Made by a program: the position numbers and the translations under genes
Source of the DNA: Ectobius pallidus
Lineage: Eukaryota; Arthropoda; Insecta; Blattodea; Ectobiidae
Direction: 5' to 3'
DNA length: 64,000 bases
NCBI GenBank assembly: GCA_964059195.1
Contig: CAXKWD010000008.1
Coordinates: forward strand, 49,766,502 to 49,830,501
The notes under the pieces: model-generated
Told to the model about the DNA's origin: nothing
The model's input: the letters and a program-made list of their open reading frames with translations, nothing else
The model's database searches: none
Part shown: positions 10,961 to 21,897 of the stretch, piece by piece
Numbering within the stretch: position 1 is the stretch's first letter
Layout of the letters: every line of letters begins with the position of its first letter

Positions 10961-12955
10961 GTGAAAGTGAATAAAAGTGCTACCTCTGCAACAAAACAAG
11001 GAATAAAACATAGCGTACATAGAATATTGTCTCAGTGTTTCACACCAGGCCAAATCCGATCTTTACTTGGTAATAAAAAGAGAGTAAAGTGGGGTCCGAA
11101 AGACATTTCTAATGCTCTCATCTTAAGAGCTCTTTCACCCAAGGCGTACGCTTACTTGTGGTCAAAAAACTACCCTTTCCCAGGCCGGTCTACACTTCAG
11201 AAATGGGCCAAACAATTAAAGTGCAGACCTGGAATTCTGAAAGAAGTGCTAGATCTTATGAAAGTCAAAACAGAATCTTTCAAACCTCTGGAGAAAGTAG
11301 CAGTCCTAAATTTTGACGAGATGAATATAGATGGTCGCGTGTGCTATGATTCATCAGATGATGTAATTTTGGGTCCCAACAAAAACGTTATGGTGGATAT
11401 GGTTCGTGGCTTGTTTTCATCTTGGAAACAGCCTGTATATTTTGACTTCGATGTTACCATGACCAGTGAGTTACTCATTAACACTATAAAGCAGTTGGAA
11501 GCAGCAGGTACCAAGATTGTAGCAGTAACTTGCGATATGGGAGCCAAGAATTCAAAGGTCTGGAAGGAGCTTGGGGTTTCCACAAGAAGAAGCTACTTTT
11601 CAAACCCTGTGGAACCGGCGAGAAAAATGTGGGTTTTTTGTGACATCCCTCATCTACTTAAGCTACTTAGAAACCATGTTTTAGATGATGGAGTTACACT
11701 GCCCAACAAAACAGTGCTGAACAAGGAGCTTTTCGAAAACCTATTAGCCACACAGAGTAGGGATCTAAGCATTGTACATCAAATTTCAGAAGCTCACATA
11801 AGAGTAACGGGAAGAGCTCGGCAAAATGTTAGAATGGCAGCGCAGCTGTTCTCACGTCGCACTGCCCGAGCTATGAAGTACGTACTAAACAAGAACCAGG
11901 AAGGAAATTTCATTGAACTGATTAATGATACCTCTGACGTACTAAATTCAAGAGTCCCTAAGGATGACAAGACACCTCTTCGAAGTGGCTATGGTTTTCA
12001 GTTTCGAAGTCAGGAGAATACTCTAAAATGCTTCCTTGAAATTTGTTCTACCATGCGCTTTGGGAAAAGGCAAAGCCTGCTGCCATTCCAGAAGGGTTTC
12101 ATTATTTCAAAAAATTCTCTCTTTGGACTCTACAATGACATGAAAAATCTGGGGGCTTCATACATATTGACTTCCAGATTAAACCAAGACTGTTTGGAGA
12201 ACTTTTTTTCTAAAATACGTGGTCTGGGCGCATTTTACAACAATCCAACACCCTTCGAAGTTAAAAATAGAATGCGTCTTCTAATACTGACTGGAAGCGC
12301 AGGAGACATCCCTTTGTCGGCAAATACATCAGTTGTGGAAGATACTAATGAGTTACCTTCACACGTTTCTCCAACAGAAGAAACTGAAGAGGACTTCCTA
12401 AGGTTCATCACTAGCGAGTTATGTATTAACATAACAGGAAACATGATAGCTGACTTGGACTGCACTGATTTCAGTGAAAAAGAACTTGTTCTGTTACAGA
12501 GTCCCAGTGATGATTACGAATCCCAAGATGCACTGAAATATCTTGCAGGCTACATTGCATTTAAATGCAAGCATATTGACGGCTCCTTGGGTTCAGTTTC
12601 AGATAAGCTTTTTCCGGACTCAAATGACACCTCCCACAATGACTGGATCTCCGTAATCTCTAGAGGTGGGCTCACTTCACCTTCAGCCAATTGGTTACAT
12701 GAAATAAAAGAATTTGAGGTGATATTTTGTAGTTTCCATGGACAACATATTGCTAAGTGCGAAGGAGTGATGAAAAAGTTAACGTTAATAATAAGTTCAA
12801 AGTTTCCTGAAATTCATCAAAAAGTGATCTCTCTCTACGTGAGGACAAGAACCTTCATCAGAATAAGGCAATTGAACAAAACAGTGAAAACAGAAATGAT
12901 TAGGAAACTTGCCGCGAAGAAAAATCTTCAGTGGGTTGCGTCGTCGTCTTCTTGA
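10961..12955 (+). CDS. P-element/THAP9-type transposase, catalytic region
   Basis: An uninterrupted frame of 664 codons covers the conserved P-transposase body. It opens with a block ending RALSPKAYAYLW, typical of the N-terminal part of the P/THAP9 family. The RNase H-like core follows: the first acidic position is in LNFDEMNIDG (about residues 115-124), the second in VTCDMGAKN (about residues 190-198). An insertion-type region follows with CDIPHLLKLLRNH, the part implicated in GTP binding in Drosophila P. The last acidic residue is in NQDCLENFFSKIRG (about residue 410). The C-terminal third contains ALKYLAGYIAFKCKH. Length and order agree with the P/THAP9 family. No P-type terminal repeats could be paired confidently, so mobility is unproven; the N-terminal linker upstream is damaged. 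It could be a young transposon copy or a domesticated gene. Confidence 0.85.
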   Translation: MKVNKSATSATKQGIKHSVHRILSQCFTPGQIRSLLGNKKRVKWGPKDISNALILRALSPKAYAYLWSKNYPFPGRSTLQKWAKQLKCRPGILKEVLDLMKVKTESFKPLEKVAVLNFDEMNIDGRVCYDSSDDVILGPNKNVMVDMVRGLFSSWKQPVYFDFDVTMTSELLINTIKQLEAAGTKIVAVTCDMGAKNSKVWKELGVSTRRSYFSNPVEPARKMWVFCDIPHLLKLLRNHVLDDGVTLPNKTVLNKELFENLLATQSRDLSIVHQISEAHIRVTGRARQNVRMAAQLFSRRTARAMKYVLNKNQEGNFIELINDTSDVLNSRVPKDDKTPLRSGYGFQFRSQENTLKCFLEICSTMRFGKRQSLLPFQKGFIISKNSLFGLYNDMKNLGASYILTSRLNQDCLENFFSKIRGLGAFYNNPTPFEVKNRMRLLILTGSAGDIPLSANTSVVEDTNELPSHVSPTEETEEDFLRFITSELCINITGNMIADLDCTDFSEKELVLLQSPSDDYESQDALKYLAGYIAFKCKHIDGSLGSVSDKLFPDSNDTSHNDWISVISRGGLTSPSANWLHEIKEFEVIFCSFHGQHIAKCEGVMKKLTLIISSKFPEIHQKVISLYVRTRTFIRIRQLNKTVKTEMIRKLAAKKNLQWVASSSS

Positions 12956-13223
12956 GCTACATTGAGTAAGTACATAATATATACAATTACCCAGAAAGAT
13001 ATTTCTAGCTCTTAATATTAAGTGTTTGAAGGTATTCATCATCATAACATATGTTTATTTCTTTATTTCGATTTTACAGTTAAATGATGCTTAACAAAGT
13101 TTCAGTACATACACCTCGCAGTTTAAACTCCCGCGGTATATTCGTATTCCCGGTGACTTCATGCCAGTTAGCCAATAGCAGCGCGGATCTCCGGAATGGC
13201 CTACCTTATAGTCTTTATGTACC

Positions 13224-14280
13224 TTGAGGGTACGCACAAGACGGAACCGGGATGGTCGCATGCCGCAGGCCGCATGAAGAATGAAGTCATGTCTTCTTAC
13301 GAGGGTGAACAAGACGCCGCTTGGATGGTCTCTTGCCAGCCATCTGGTCAGGCCGCAGTTTGCTGGAAGAATGCGGCTAGCATTTCATTCTTTTTTCATG
13401 CGACCGGCCGCTAGCGTGTAGTTTAGATTCACGCGTTCCACGTGTGCATTTTGCAATCACTCCACAAACAAAGGACTGTTTATAAGATACATCCTTTGTA
13501 ATAAGCTCAGACCACCAAAATAAATACTGTTACTACTCAATGAAGGGGTTGTAGAGATCAGTCATGGCTACTGTTACTCACTTGTTTATATTCAGTATTG
13601 TTGTATAATTTATAGTAACCTAAGAATTTTATATTATGTTAATTTTCGTGTTGCGGGGTTAAGTGTGTTCGTTTTATTGTCTTCTTGTGCTCTGAAGATT
13701 GAATACAACGGTCGCACCAACTCAAGAAAACAATAATAATAAGAATAATATTGTTTCTAACCATACATTGGTTCTCCATCTCAAACCGATTAAAAAAATA
13801 TTCCCGGCCACAAAGACTATTTTTTTGCCGAAAAAAGTTTTTACTCCATTTTTTTGGCGAACTTTCTGTCCTAGCACCTAAAGTATTGGGTTTACAACAA
13901 AAACTTTTAGAACAAAAGCTGTGGAGCATTAAATTTACTATAAAATACATATTCAATTTAGAAACTCTGTGAGACAGTGAAATACTCTTGTGGCATATAT
14001 AACTAATGTGACATATGTGATTTAGCTTCCTGTAATGATTTTGAATTCATAAACTCATTCCCATTGTCTTCTGCGTCTTCAAAACCTTATGAATGAGAAT
14101 ATAATAACAAAGAAATAAAAATAAAATGGAGATAATTCCGAAACTTAATCCATAACATGCGACCTGCCAGCTAGCGACCACGCTGCGTCTTGCGCACACA
14201 CACTTCATGCCCGGCGCCTTGCTCAACAGCGTAGCGACCAGGAAGGGGACCAACCAAGCTGCGTCTTGTTCGTACCCTTA
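13224..14280. mobile_element. Non-autonomous DNA transposon with paired subterminal repeats
   Basis: The left end carries GAGGGTACGCACAAGACG and the right end is its imperfect inverse (CGTCTTGTTCGTACCCTTA). A second copy of the GAACAAGACG(C) motif lies about 74 bases inside the left end (near 13302), and another, inverted, about 85 bases inside the right end (near 14190). Such symmetric subterminal copies usually mark transposase-binding sites. The roughly 1.06-kb interior has no recognisable transposase. The exact ends and target duplication are unclear, and the superfamily is not assigned. Confidence 0.55.
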
Positions 14281-17200
14281 GGTGCTGCTGCCTAAAGGCC
14301 ACTTCTAGCAGGGCGTCCTAGCATCTCACTCTGAAGCCAAGCTTTGTCATTCTGGACATGGTGTCTCAACAGATATGTTGCTTTGTGTGGTCGCACAAAC
14401 AAAGCCAGGCCTAATGCCTGTTAGGGCCGGTTTTAAGCTTTGATTTTGAGATCCACTTGTAACTAGTGATGTGTATTTGTGTTTGATCTAAGTTTTGTGT
14501 TAAATAAGTCAGGGATAATGAAATATTATATTGGCATCCTGACACTACCTTTGCTAGCGAGGTGAACCTAACTTGAGAGTAGAGTTTCAAGTCCCTATGC
14601 CTTTTCCTTTGTGGAGTGAATAAGTACAGGTAGTTTTCATTAGATTTAGAGATTGTTCACGGTAAGTTTGTCTTTTATTTAACTTGTGCTATAGATTCCT
14701 TGAAGTAATGTGAAACCCCCCTTTTCTATTGCAACGTAACTTCCACTGTATTTCTAGCTGTTTGTTTCTCATATTCAAAATTCAGTGCACATCACTTTTC
14801 TTGTTATGTTAGAGTATGTTTCTTTTGGAGTTTACTTCTTGTTCATTTCACCCGCATTTAAAGTTGTATTTTTCATATCCTATGATGACATAGAAGGGAT
14901 CCTGTTTTCATGACCCAGGGAGGCAGTCCATGGGCAGTTGTGTAGGCTTGTATATTAATTTGGATGTCTAAAACTATTTTATTTTCAGCTTTTTCATCAA
15001 GCATCTTTTGTTGGATATTTCTTATGTACATTTTCTTTCATCGGGTAACTTCAGGACTTATGAAATGTTAATTTATAAATATTTGTTTTAGCAAATCATT
15101 TCTGACCTCAACTCAAAATGTAAAATAATCAAACCCTATTGTTCTCAAAATGTATAAACAAAATATTTTATCTTAGAAATTGTAAATACTGGCATAATGT
15201 CCTATTTTAAATGTGATTTTAAATTATATTACTTGTATCAGATACTATGAAATTTTAAATTTTAACATATATTTTTATCAAAAATTGTCAATTAAAAGAA
15301 GTCTAATATTTTCATGTTATATCAATCAATTTTATTTTAACTAAAAATGCAAATTTCAAAGATATTGTTTTGAACCCTGTAGGCCTACATTTTATTAATT
15401 TAATGTTTTAGGCAGTTTTAATACCAAAATTAAACTAAAACAAAATTGACTTTAGTGTTACTTTAATTTGTATTGTTGCTCCTCCCCGGGAACTTATTCA
15501 TCCTTTGGGCATGCTCATGTTAAGGTCAGGTTAGCTTTCCTATGGGTGGCTACCTAAGCGTTTCCTTCCACATTCCCATAGGGGTGGGCACATTTTGGAG
15601 AACTGAAATTTGTTACATATCACTTTTAACATCCCTTATTGTATAAATACTCTTACAACCCGGAACACAATATTTTTGAGGCAGTTTAACTAATTAATGT
15701 AAACACAACACTACTAACATTCACAGCACATGCAGTTTAAAGCATGTGGAGTAACAAGATTTGGCCTTTTGACGTCACATCCCCTTCCACCAACCTTCCT
15801 GCCTAAGTGCGCTGTGTTCAACCGCACACAGCCCAAAGGTTGGGTAGGTCTTGTAATGGGAACCTTTCTGTCAGCGACTCCCGATAGGTGGCAGCAGGGT
15901 CAAAAGAGGTCCAAGCATGTCGTCTGCTGTCCTTTGAACATAATGGAACAGACTATTTAAACATCAATCAGAATGCCAGAAAACATGTTGTGGCGATCCT
16001 CTGTGTAAAACAGAAGTGTACACATATGCGTTACGAAATATATTATGGTTATAAAATATAAGGAAGATTAAACGGATGCTAATAGTTAATAGTCTATGAT
16101 TTCCTTCAAATCTCCTCGCTCAACACTTTCAAATCCTCAGAATTGACTCACTATCTTAATTATTTTTACAAAGAATAAAACTTAACAAGAAGTAGTATTC
16201 TCATTATCTACAACAGAAGGCCATGTTTCAAATATCTTCATCAAATGGACAAGATTCACTTATGTTCTGTTGCTTTAAACAGAAAGTTCGCCCAGCAGGA
16301 AACTCAACCATTTATTCTCTTTCAAACTATGATACAAAATTACTTCTATGGACAGTATTTAATAAATACAACATACTTAATTTATCAACTTCATAACAAA
16401 AATTCACATATTTCTGTTTCACATTTTTTATAATTTGTATAATAAAATTATTAATATTTTGTTTAAATTCGTAAGTTTTTTCATTGCAAACATTAAAACA
16501 AATCGTAAAATTGAAACAATTTCAAAACTGAATTATTCTTACAGACATTGGTTGTTCTTGTAAATTGAAGATTAAAAAATATATATATATATATATTTTA
16601 AAGAAGACGTCAAAGCATATTTTTCCTTTCTATACTGGCAATTGGCACTGGCTATTTTTTCCCTCTAAATACAAAAAATAAAAAATAAAAAGATAAATAA
16701 ATCAACTACACTGTTATTATATACAACTCACTTTTATAATGCACATTAATGATATTAAAACACTATATTAGAACTGGAATTACCGAAGCACGTAGATATT
16801 TTAACTCGAATTGAAGAGAACATAGTATTTTGAATTATTAGCATATGAGAACCCAGTACAATGAATAACAATTCCCTGCGAGCCATAATTCTGAAACTTA
16901 TGCAATATAATTCTAAAACAAAAAATATGAACCTATATTATGGATGGGCGTTGACGTTAAAAATATTACGCATTTAGGCCTATAGTAATAATCACAAGAA
17001 AATCATTTCCTTATTACCTTATTTTGACATTCCAGCTTCTTTCAAATTACGTTGACTTCATGAAAAGAACATTCTATTACTAATATGATACACTATTCAA
17101 ATACTTTTATTTGTATTTGTTTTCCACACAAAAACTTAATGACAGCTATAATTCTGGAGCATGTCTTATTCGTAAGCCTTTAAAGGATATTATTTAGAAG

Positions 17201-17930
17201 CAAGCAAACGTAACCTAAATTTATTTATAAAATATTAATGATAATAGGAACAAAATATTTAATCATTTGTATCCAAGTTCTTTACTTTCTATAACTACTG
17301 TGTTATATTAATCAAATATTAGCATCTGTTTACCCCACAGTAAATCCATAACCGAAAGCTGAAATATATACAGAATATTGTGAAAGCAAACAACCATGAA
17401 CCTAAATTACTTTTTAAAAATGACTTACAGTATAAAGAATTTTTTTAACATATTTACGACTATGGTTATAAATCTAAAGAAGATGGGATGTTTTCTTTGT
17501 GAAGTACTGTACAACAAGTTTTAAATGTTTCATAAAATTTGAAATATTTCTTCACCATTTAACAAATACAAATGTCATCGCGATATACAGGAATAATTTT
17601 AATATTTTGAATTATTTGTCACTAAGCTACACATGTCTCTGCCACTGCAAAATAATTATTGTTCCTGTTTTTGCTGACACACCCCACGGGTTCTTTTCGA
17701 CTTAATAATTACAACCAATTATTACTTCAGACAGACATTAATTATTTAATTCTTTTAACAAATCAATACTTTTTCTGGCGATCTCACACTCTCCTAGGCA
17801 GAATATAGGTATCTGATTTCTGGAATATAACTTAAACGTTATTAATCGCCAGTTTTTATAGGAAAGCCAACATTATTCACATCTATTGATACTCATAAGT
17901 ATATGGCAGAACGAGATGGCAGGACCTCCT
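14281..17930. other. AT-rich intergenic region
   Basis: No gene recognised. It contains long AT-rich tracts, a (TA)n run near 16580, and a more GC-balanced island at 15730-15960 with TGACGTCA near 15769. A weak inverted resemblance between 15836-15920 and 17905-17990 was seen but is not strong enough to name. Confidence 0.45.
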
Positions 17931-17949
17931 CAGACCCTGCTGCGCTCTG

Positions 17950-18075
17950 GTGGACAAATTTTTAACTGCACGCAAAAGGTTCCCATTGGACTCACCAACC
18001 TAAAGAAGCACCTATGTGTGATGAAACTGAATGCAGATTCCACATATAGAAAATGTGGAAATGAAACTGAGTCTT
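17950..18075 (+). pseudogene. LINE ORF2 C-terminal fragment (post-RNase H region)
   Basis: The plus-strand frame includes LTNLKKHLCVMKLNADSTYR followed by KCGNETES. In R1/Jockey-type LINEs the segment after RNase H has LTGH..L..HL..M.L..D..CR.C..E.E leading to a zinc-knuckle-like end. The same block occurs on the minus strand near 49440-49510 (LKKHLHVMKLSADSTY), so both are fragments of one LINE family. Everything upstream is missing. It abuts the Copia LTR remnant. Confidence 0.6.
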
Positions 18076-18182
18076 AAACGGACACGATGGTTTACCGCCA
18101 ATGACTGTCTTTTATTTAACACCTAGTTATACAAGCATAAACACAGATGGCACTACTAGTTTTGATACACTATGGAATAACA
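18076..18182 (-). mobile_element. Copia 3' LTR remnant with polypurine tract
   Basis: On the minus strand the RNase H stop is followed about 40 bases later by GATAAGTGGGGGG, a polypurine tract (18183-18195), and then TGTTATTCCATAG, a normal LTR start. Only about 100 bases of LTR are assigned before the LINE fragment. The far end of the LTR could not be fixed. Confidence 0.5.
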
Positions 18183-18227
18183 CCCCCCACTTATCAAAAT
18201 AAACATGTAACTAAACTCAAGATAACA

Positions 18228-19158
18228 CTAAATAGGTACAACTCCCAACAAGTTCATAAACTTGTAATGTTTCACTGACAACAAACCCTTCGTCAATAAG
18301 TCAGCAGGTATCTCTTGAGTAGAGACATACTTTACTTGTATAAACTTGTTATTAATAGCATCTCTAACATAATGAAACCTAACATCTATATGCTTTGTCC
18401 TGTTATGTGATTGCTGGCTTGAGGCCAATTTTAAGGCACTCTGATTATCAAAATGTAACACTATCCTACATAGCTTTCCAGTTATTTCATACATCAAGTA
18501 TCTCAAATAAATTGCTTCCCTGGATGCCTCTGACAGCGCTACATATTCAGCTTCAGTACTGCTTAAGGCAACTGTTCTCTGTTTTCTACTCTGCCATGAG
18601 ATTGCAGAGACTGCCATGGTAAAGCAATACCCAGTGTAAGATTTTCTGTCAAGACTGTCGCTTGCCCAGTCGGCATCAACAAAACCTTCTAGTTCTACAT
18701 TACCTTTACAAAATTGTAAGCAATAGTTTTTGGTCTTTTGCAAGTACTTTAGAACTCATTTAGCATAGATAAAATAATACTCATTGTAACAGTTATTGAA
18801 CTGGCTTAAATAGCTAACAGCATATGCTATATCAGGCCTTGTCAACACTGCAAGATACATTAAACTTCCTATCAGTCTTTGGTAAGGAATATCAGTTGCA
18901 CAGGTTTCAGACCTTTCAATATTAAGCTTACATTCAACAAGTGTATCAACAGATCTACAATCAGCCATATTGAATCAATACAAAAGGTGTTTGATGTAAG
19001 ACTCTTGATCAACAGAAATTGTGTTATTATCTCTATCCACATTAATACGTTAATTCTCATGCCTAAATATCTCCTCACTGGACCTAGATCTTTGAGTTTA
19101 AACTGAATTTTTTAGTTTCATCAGCATTATTCGAGAAAATGAAGACTTCGTCAACATA
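18228..19158 (-). pseudogene. Copia pol, RT C-terminal part and RNase H
   Basis: Minus-strand coding resumes at the Tc1 insertion with an RT active-site-like segment ending VFIFSNNADE, then VRRYLGMRI, then PYQRLIGSLMYL and TRPDIAYAVSYLSQF, all Copia RT landmarks. RNase H at 18743-18228 has GFVDADWASD, SSTEAEYVALSE, DNQSALKLA and HIDVRFHYVRD, the usual Copia order, and ends LLTKGL. Lesions: a frameshift near 19045, a TGA near 18977 and another in-frame TGA near 18750. A Tc1-like element separates it from the RT N-terminal part. The pol is dead. Confidence 0.82.
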
Positions 19159-20087
19159 CAGGGTGGCGAAGGGAAACGGGAAATTTTGAGAGTTATGTTA
19201 TCAACACTGTAGTGCCGGCAGGTTTCCGGAACTGATGCGTAATTGTTGTTAACGAGTTGCCATTTAGTAATCATTCAGCATTGGAGTGGTGCGGAACGAG
19301 CTGTCGCTGTGAGAGCATATTTCAAATAGGGTGATATTTCGCCAGCATTACCAGATCGGACGTCATGGACATGTGCCATCTGCTCATGCGATTACAACGT
19401 GGGTGCGTAATTTTGAAGAAAGTGGTTCAGCTTGGAAATCGAAGCCTCGAGTAGGCGTTCGAACGATATGTACACTTGTGAACATTGCAGCTGTTCGAGT
19501 TTCCATCCAGAGAAGACCTCGCCGCTCCGTTCGACAACATGCATCTGCGTTAGGGATTGGACGACAAAGCATCCAAAGAATCCACCCCTACTAAATACAG
19601 ATTGTGCAGAAACTAAATCCATGAGACCCTGTGTCGCGTAGGGAGTTTAGCGAACGGATGTTGGCTAAAATCACCGAGGACGCAAATTTCCTTCACAACA
19701 TATGGATATCAGACAAAGCCCACTTTCACCTTAATGGATATGTAAACAAACAGAACTGTCGTTACTGGGCACAGGAAAATCCTTCTGAGTTGCACGAGCG
19801 TCCATTACATAGCACCAAGGTCACAGTATGGTGTGCAGTTTCATGTCATGGCGTCATTGGGCCTTACTTTTTTTAAAGTGAGGATGGCATTGCAACAACT
19901 GTAACACACTATCACCCTGTTTGTAATATGCTCTCACAGCGACAGCTCGTTCTGCACCACTCCAATGCTGCATGATTACTAAATGGCAACTCGTTCACAA
20001 CAATTACGCATCGGTTCCTGAAAACTGCCGGCACTATAGTGTTGATAACATAACTTTCAAAATTTCCCATTTCCCTGCGCCACCCTG
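19159..20087 (+). mobile_element. Tc1/mariner-superfamily element inserted in Copia RT
   Basis: The element starts CAGGGTGGCG and ends CGCCACCCTG. The inverted repeats are long, about 170 bases per side, with matches such as GCGACAGCTCGTTC against its complement. TA precedes the left end; the right flank is AATA, so the TA duplication is not clean. The 929-bp interior encodes the N-terminal half of a transposase. It interrupts the Copia RT precisely at the codons of the catalytic YVD(D) motif region, splitting pol into 18228-19158 and 20088-20677. Confidence 0.8.
19331..19876 (+). pseudogene. Truncated Tc1-like transposase (HTH plus first catalytic Asp)
   Basis: The first frame (19331-19594) has the paired-type HTH region of an insect Tc1/mariner family: AITTWVRNFEESGSAWKSKP and RRPRRSVRQHASALGIGRQS. 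After two stop codons at about 19594-19625 the same frame continues with SRREFSERMLAKITED and WISDKAHFHLNGY, which carries the first catalytic aspartate, then KQNCRYWAQENPSEL and KVTVWCAVSCHGVIGPYF. The region with the second and third catalytic acids is deleted; the frame runs straight into the right inverted repeat. It cannot supply active transposase. Confidence 0.78.
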
Positions 20088-20677
20088 AATAACGTTATTG
20101 CAATTCTACAATCTGCATCATTTTTTGTAAATAAGCAAGGTTTATATTTGCTATTCTTATAACCCATGTTCCATAGCAAATTTTTTACTCTTTCATACCA
20201 AATCAAAAAAGATTGTTTCAGGCCATAAATAGCTCTCTTAAGTTTTAAAACTTTACCAGCACTATTATTTACAAAGCCTTCAGGAATTGACATGTAAATG
20301 TCCTCTTTCAAATATCCATTTAAGAAAGCAGTTGTCACATCTAAGTGAGTAATGTCCATACCAACCTGAGCACTTATTGCAAACAGCATCCTCAGTGTGG
20401 AATGCCTGACTACAGGGGAAAAAGTATCCTCATAGTCTCTACCACGTTTCTGGGAAAAACCTTCTGCCACTAACCGAGCACGGTATCTCACTTTGTCATT
20501 GATGTCTAGCTTCTTATTAAACACCCGTTTACAGTTCACTATTGACACATCACTGGGTACATTAACAAGTTCCCATGCATCATTGTCCTCGAACGACTGC
20601 AGGTCTTCCTTCATAGCTTGCTTCCACTGCTCGGCTTCAGGACCTTGCAATGCATCTGAGAAATCAATTTCTTCCAC
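20088..20677 (-). pseudogene. Copia pol, RT N-terminal part
   Basis: Reading leftward from 20677, the frame has EAEQWKQAMKEDLQSFEDN, then WELVNVPSD and KRVFNKKLDINDKVRYRARL, then FSPVVRHSTLRMLFAIS, LDVTTAFLNGYLKEDIYMS and LKRAIYGLKQS. These are the standard consecutive blocks of Copia RT. The frame enters the Tc1 element just before the YVDD region. The integrase and gag parts that should lie to the right of 20677 are absent, because an unrelated LTR begins at 20678. Confidence 0.85.
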
Positions 20678-21181
20678 TGTTGTGACCCGGTCCTCAGACC
20701 AAGTCAGACACAGTAGGAATAGTAGGATTCGTGTGGGTTATTAAAAACTCCAGTGAAGGCTGAGAACGTTGTATTTATTACAACTTGTAGTTGAAGCTTG
20801 ATATTACAGTTGTACAGATGAGGTCGACAGTGTATATCGACTGTGAGACGTCCGATCCAAGATAAGCGAAAGGACATCGTACCATGAGTTTATATACAGT
20901 GGCGGAGGCGGATTATGAACTTCCGTCACATACACAGTTCATGATCCGACTTCTATCACATGAGTGTCACATGCGGGATTAGATAGATCGAGAATACTCG
21001 TGACTTTCATTAAAGATATCCTCTTAACCTCTGTATTATCATTTTAATGAGGTCTTCCTGCTATCATTGTGGTAAACAAGAGTTCAATATTCTCAATATG
21101 ATTTCTTATAAAATATAACTTTATAAAATGAATACTATGTAAACAGAATATTATAGGTGTTTGTTTGCGCATATCATTACA
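20678..21181 (-). mobile_element. LTR (504 bp) of a second retrotransposon, abutting Copia pol
   Basis: On the minus strand a polypurine tract (CTTAAGGGGGGAGG, 21182-21195) is followed by TGTAATGATATG and the block ends GGGTCACAACA, giving TG...CA termini. A TATATAAACTC box lies inside (about 20888-20898) and an AATAAA-like signal near 20780, as expected of U3/R. The tract marks this as the 3' LTR of an element lying to the right. Its junction with Copia coding sequence at 20677/20678 suggests insertion into Copia followed by loss of the rest. Confidence 0.65.
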
Positions 21182-21195
21182 CCTCCCCCCTTAAG

Positions 21196-21600
21196 AAAAT
21201 GTAAGGAGCTCTTACTAAGCTTCTTTCTTTTGGGAGTTTAATTTTTAATTCTTTTGCGTCATATTGAGATTCTCTTGTTTAGTTCTGCATAGCCTTATTG
21301 TGATATTCATTTTACCACTACTAAGGTAAACATAATACATAACACATTACATGATAACATTGTTACATAACACAATACACTGTTACAATATTTCTTTGGT
21401 TTCTTTGCTTGTATTAGTTACATTGCATTTATTGTTTGTTTTTCTTGCAGTCCTTTATTATGTCCTGTTCCACATTAAGTTTCCTATTCACTTCTTCTTT
21501 TTTAAGACACATAAACTTTTGCGACTGAGGGTGCCAGAGGAAAAATGTTTGCATAATTGAATTCAGCGCTAAAATCCAAGTAATAAACGCCCAATTTCAT
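21196..21600 (-). other. Probable 3' internal remnant of the LTR element
   Basis: This AT-rich segment lies just inside the polypurine tract. It contains no recognisable coding sequence and ends where the minisatellite begins. Assignment to the LTR element rests only on position. Confidence 0.35.
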
Positions 21601-21624
21601 GCAAACTTTTTTTGGCTGTTGTCC

Positions 21625-21897
21625 AGTGTTATTATCCTTGTTCTTCTCTTTCTTGTTATTCTTCTTGTCCTTATTATCGTTCTTTTTCTCGTTCTTGTTC
21701 TTGTTCTCGGTCTGCTACTTATCCTCGGTCTCGTTCTTGTTGTCGTGCTAGGTCTTCTTCTCGGTCTTTTTCTCGGACTTGTTCTCGTTCTCAGTCTCGT
21801 TCGCGTTCTCGTTCTAGGTCTCGTTCTCATTCTCGGTCTTGTTCTCGTTCTTCTAGGTCTTGTTCTCGTTCTTGTTCTTGTTCTTGTTCTTTGTCTC
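21625..21897. repeat. Pyrimidine-rich minisatellite, copy 2
   Basis: The array is the same CTTGTT/CTCGTT/CTCGGT type as 836-1187 and joins the same unique sequence. It is open on both strands by virtue of its period (Ser/Arg or Leu/Val repeats on plus, Arg/Thr on minus) and is not considered coding. Confidence 0.85.

Noticed and set aside
15836..17990. Inverted partial similarity between 15836-15920 and 17905-17990 (GACCCTGCTGC and AAAGGTTCCCATT blocks)
   Set aside because: Only short blocks match and the second segment overlaps a probable LINE fragment, so homology could not be separated from chance by eye.
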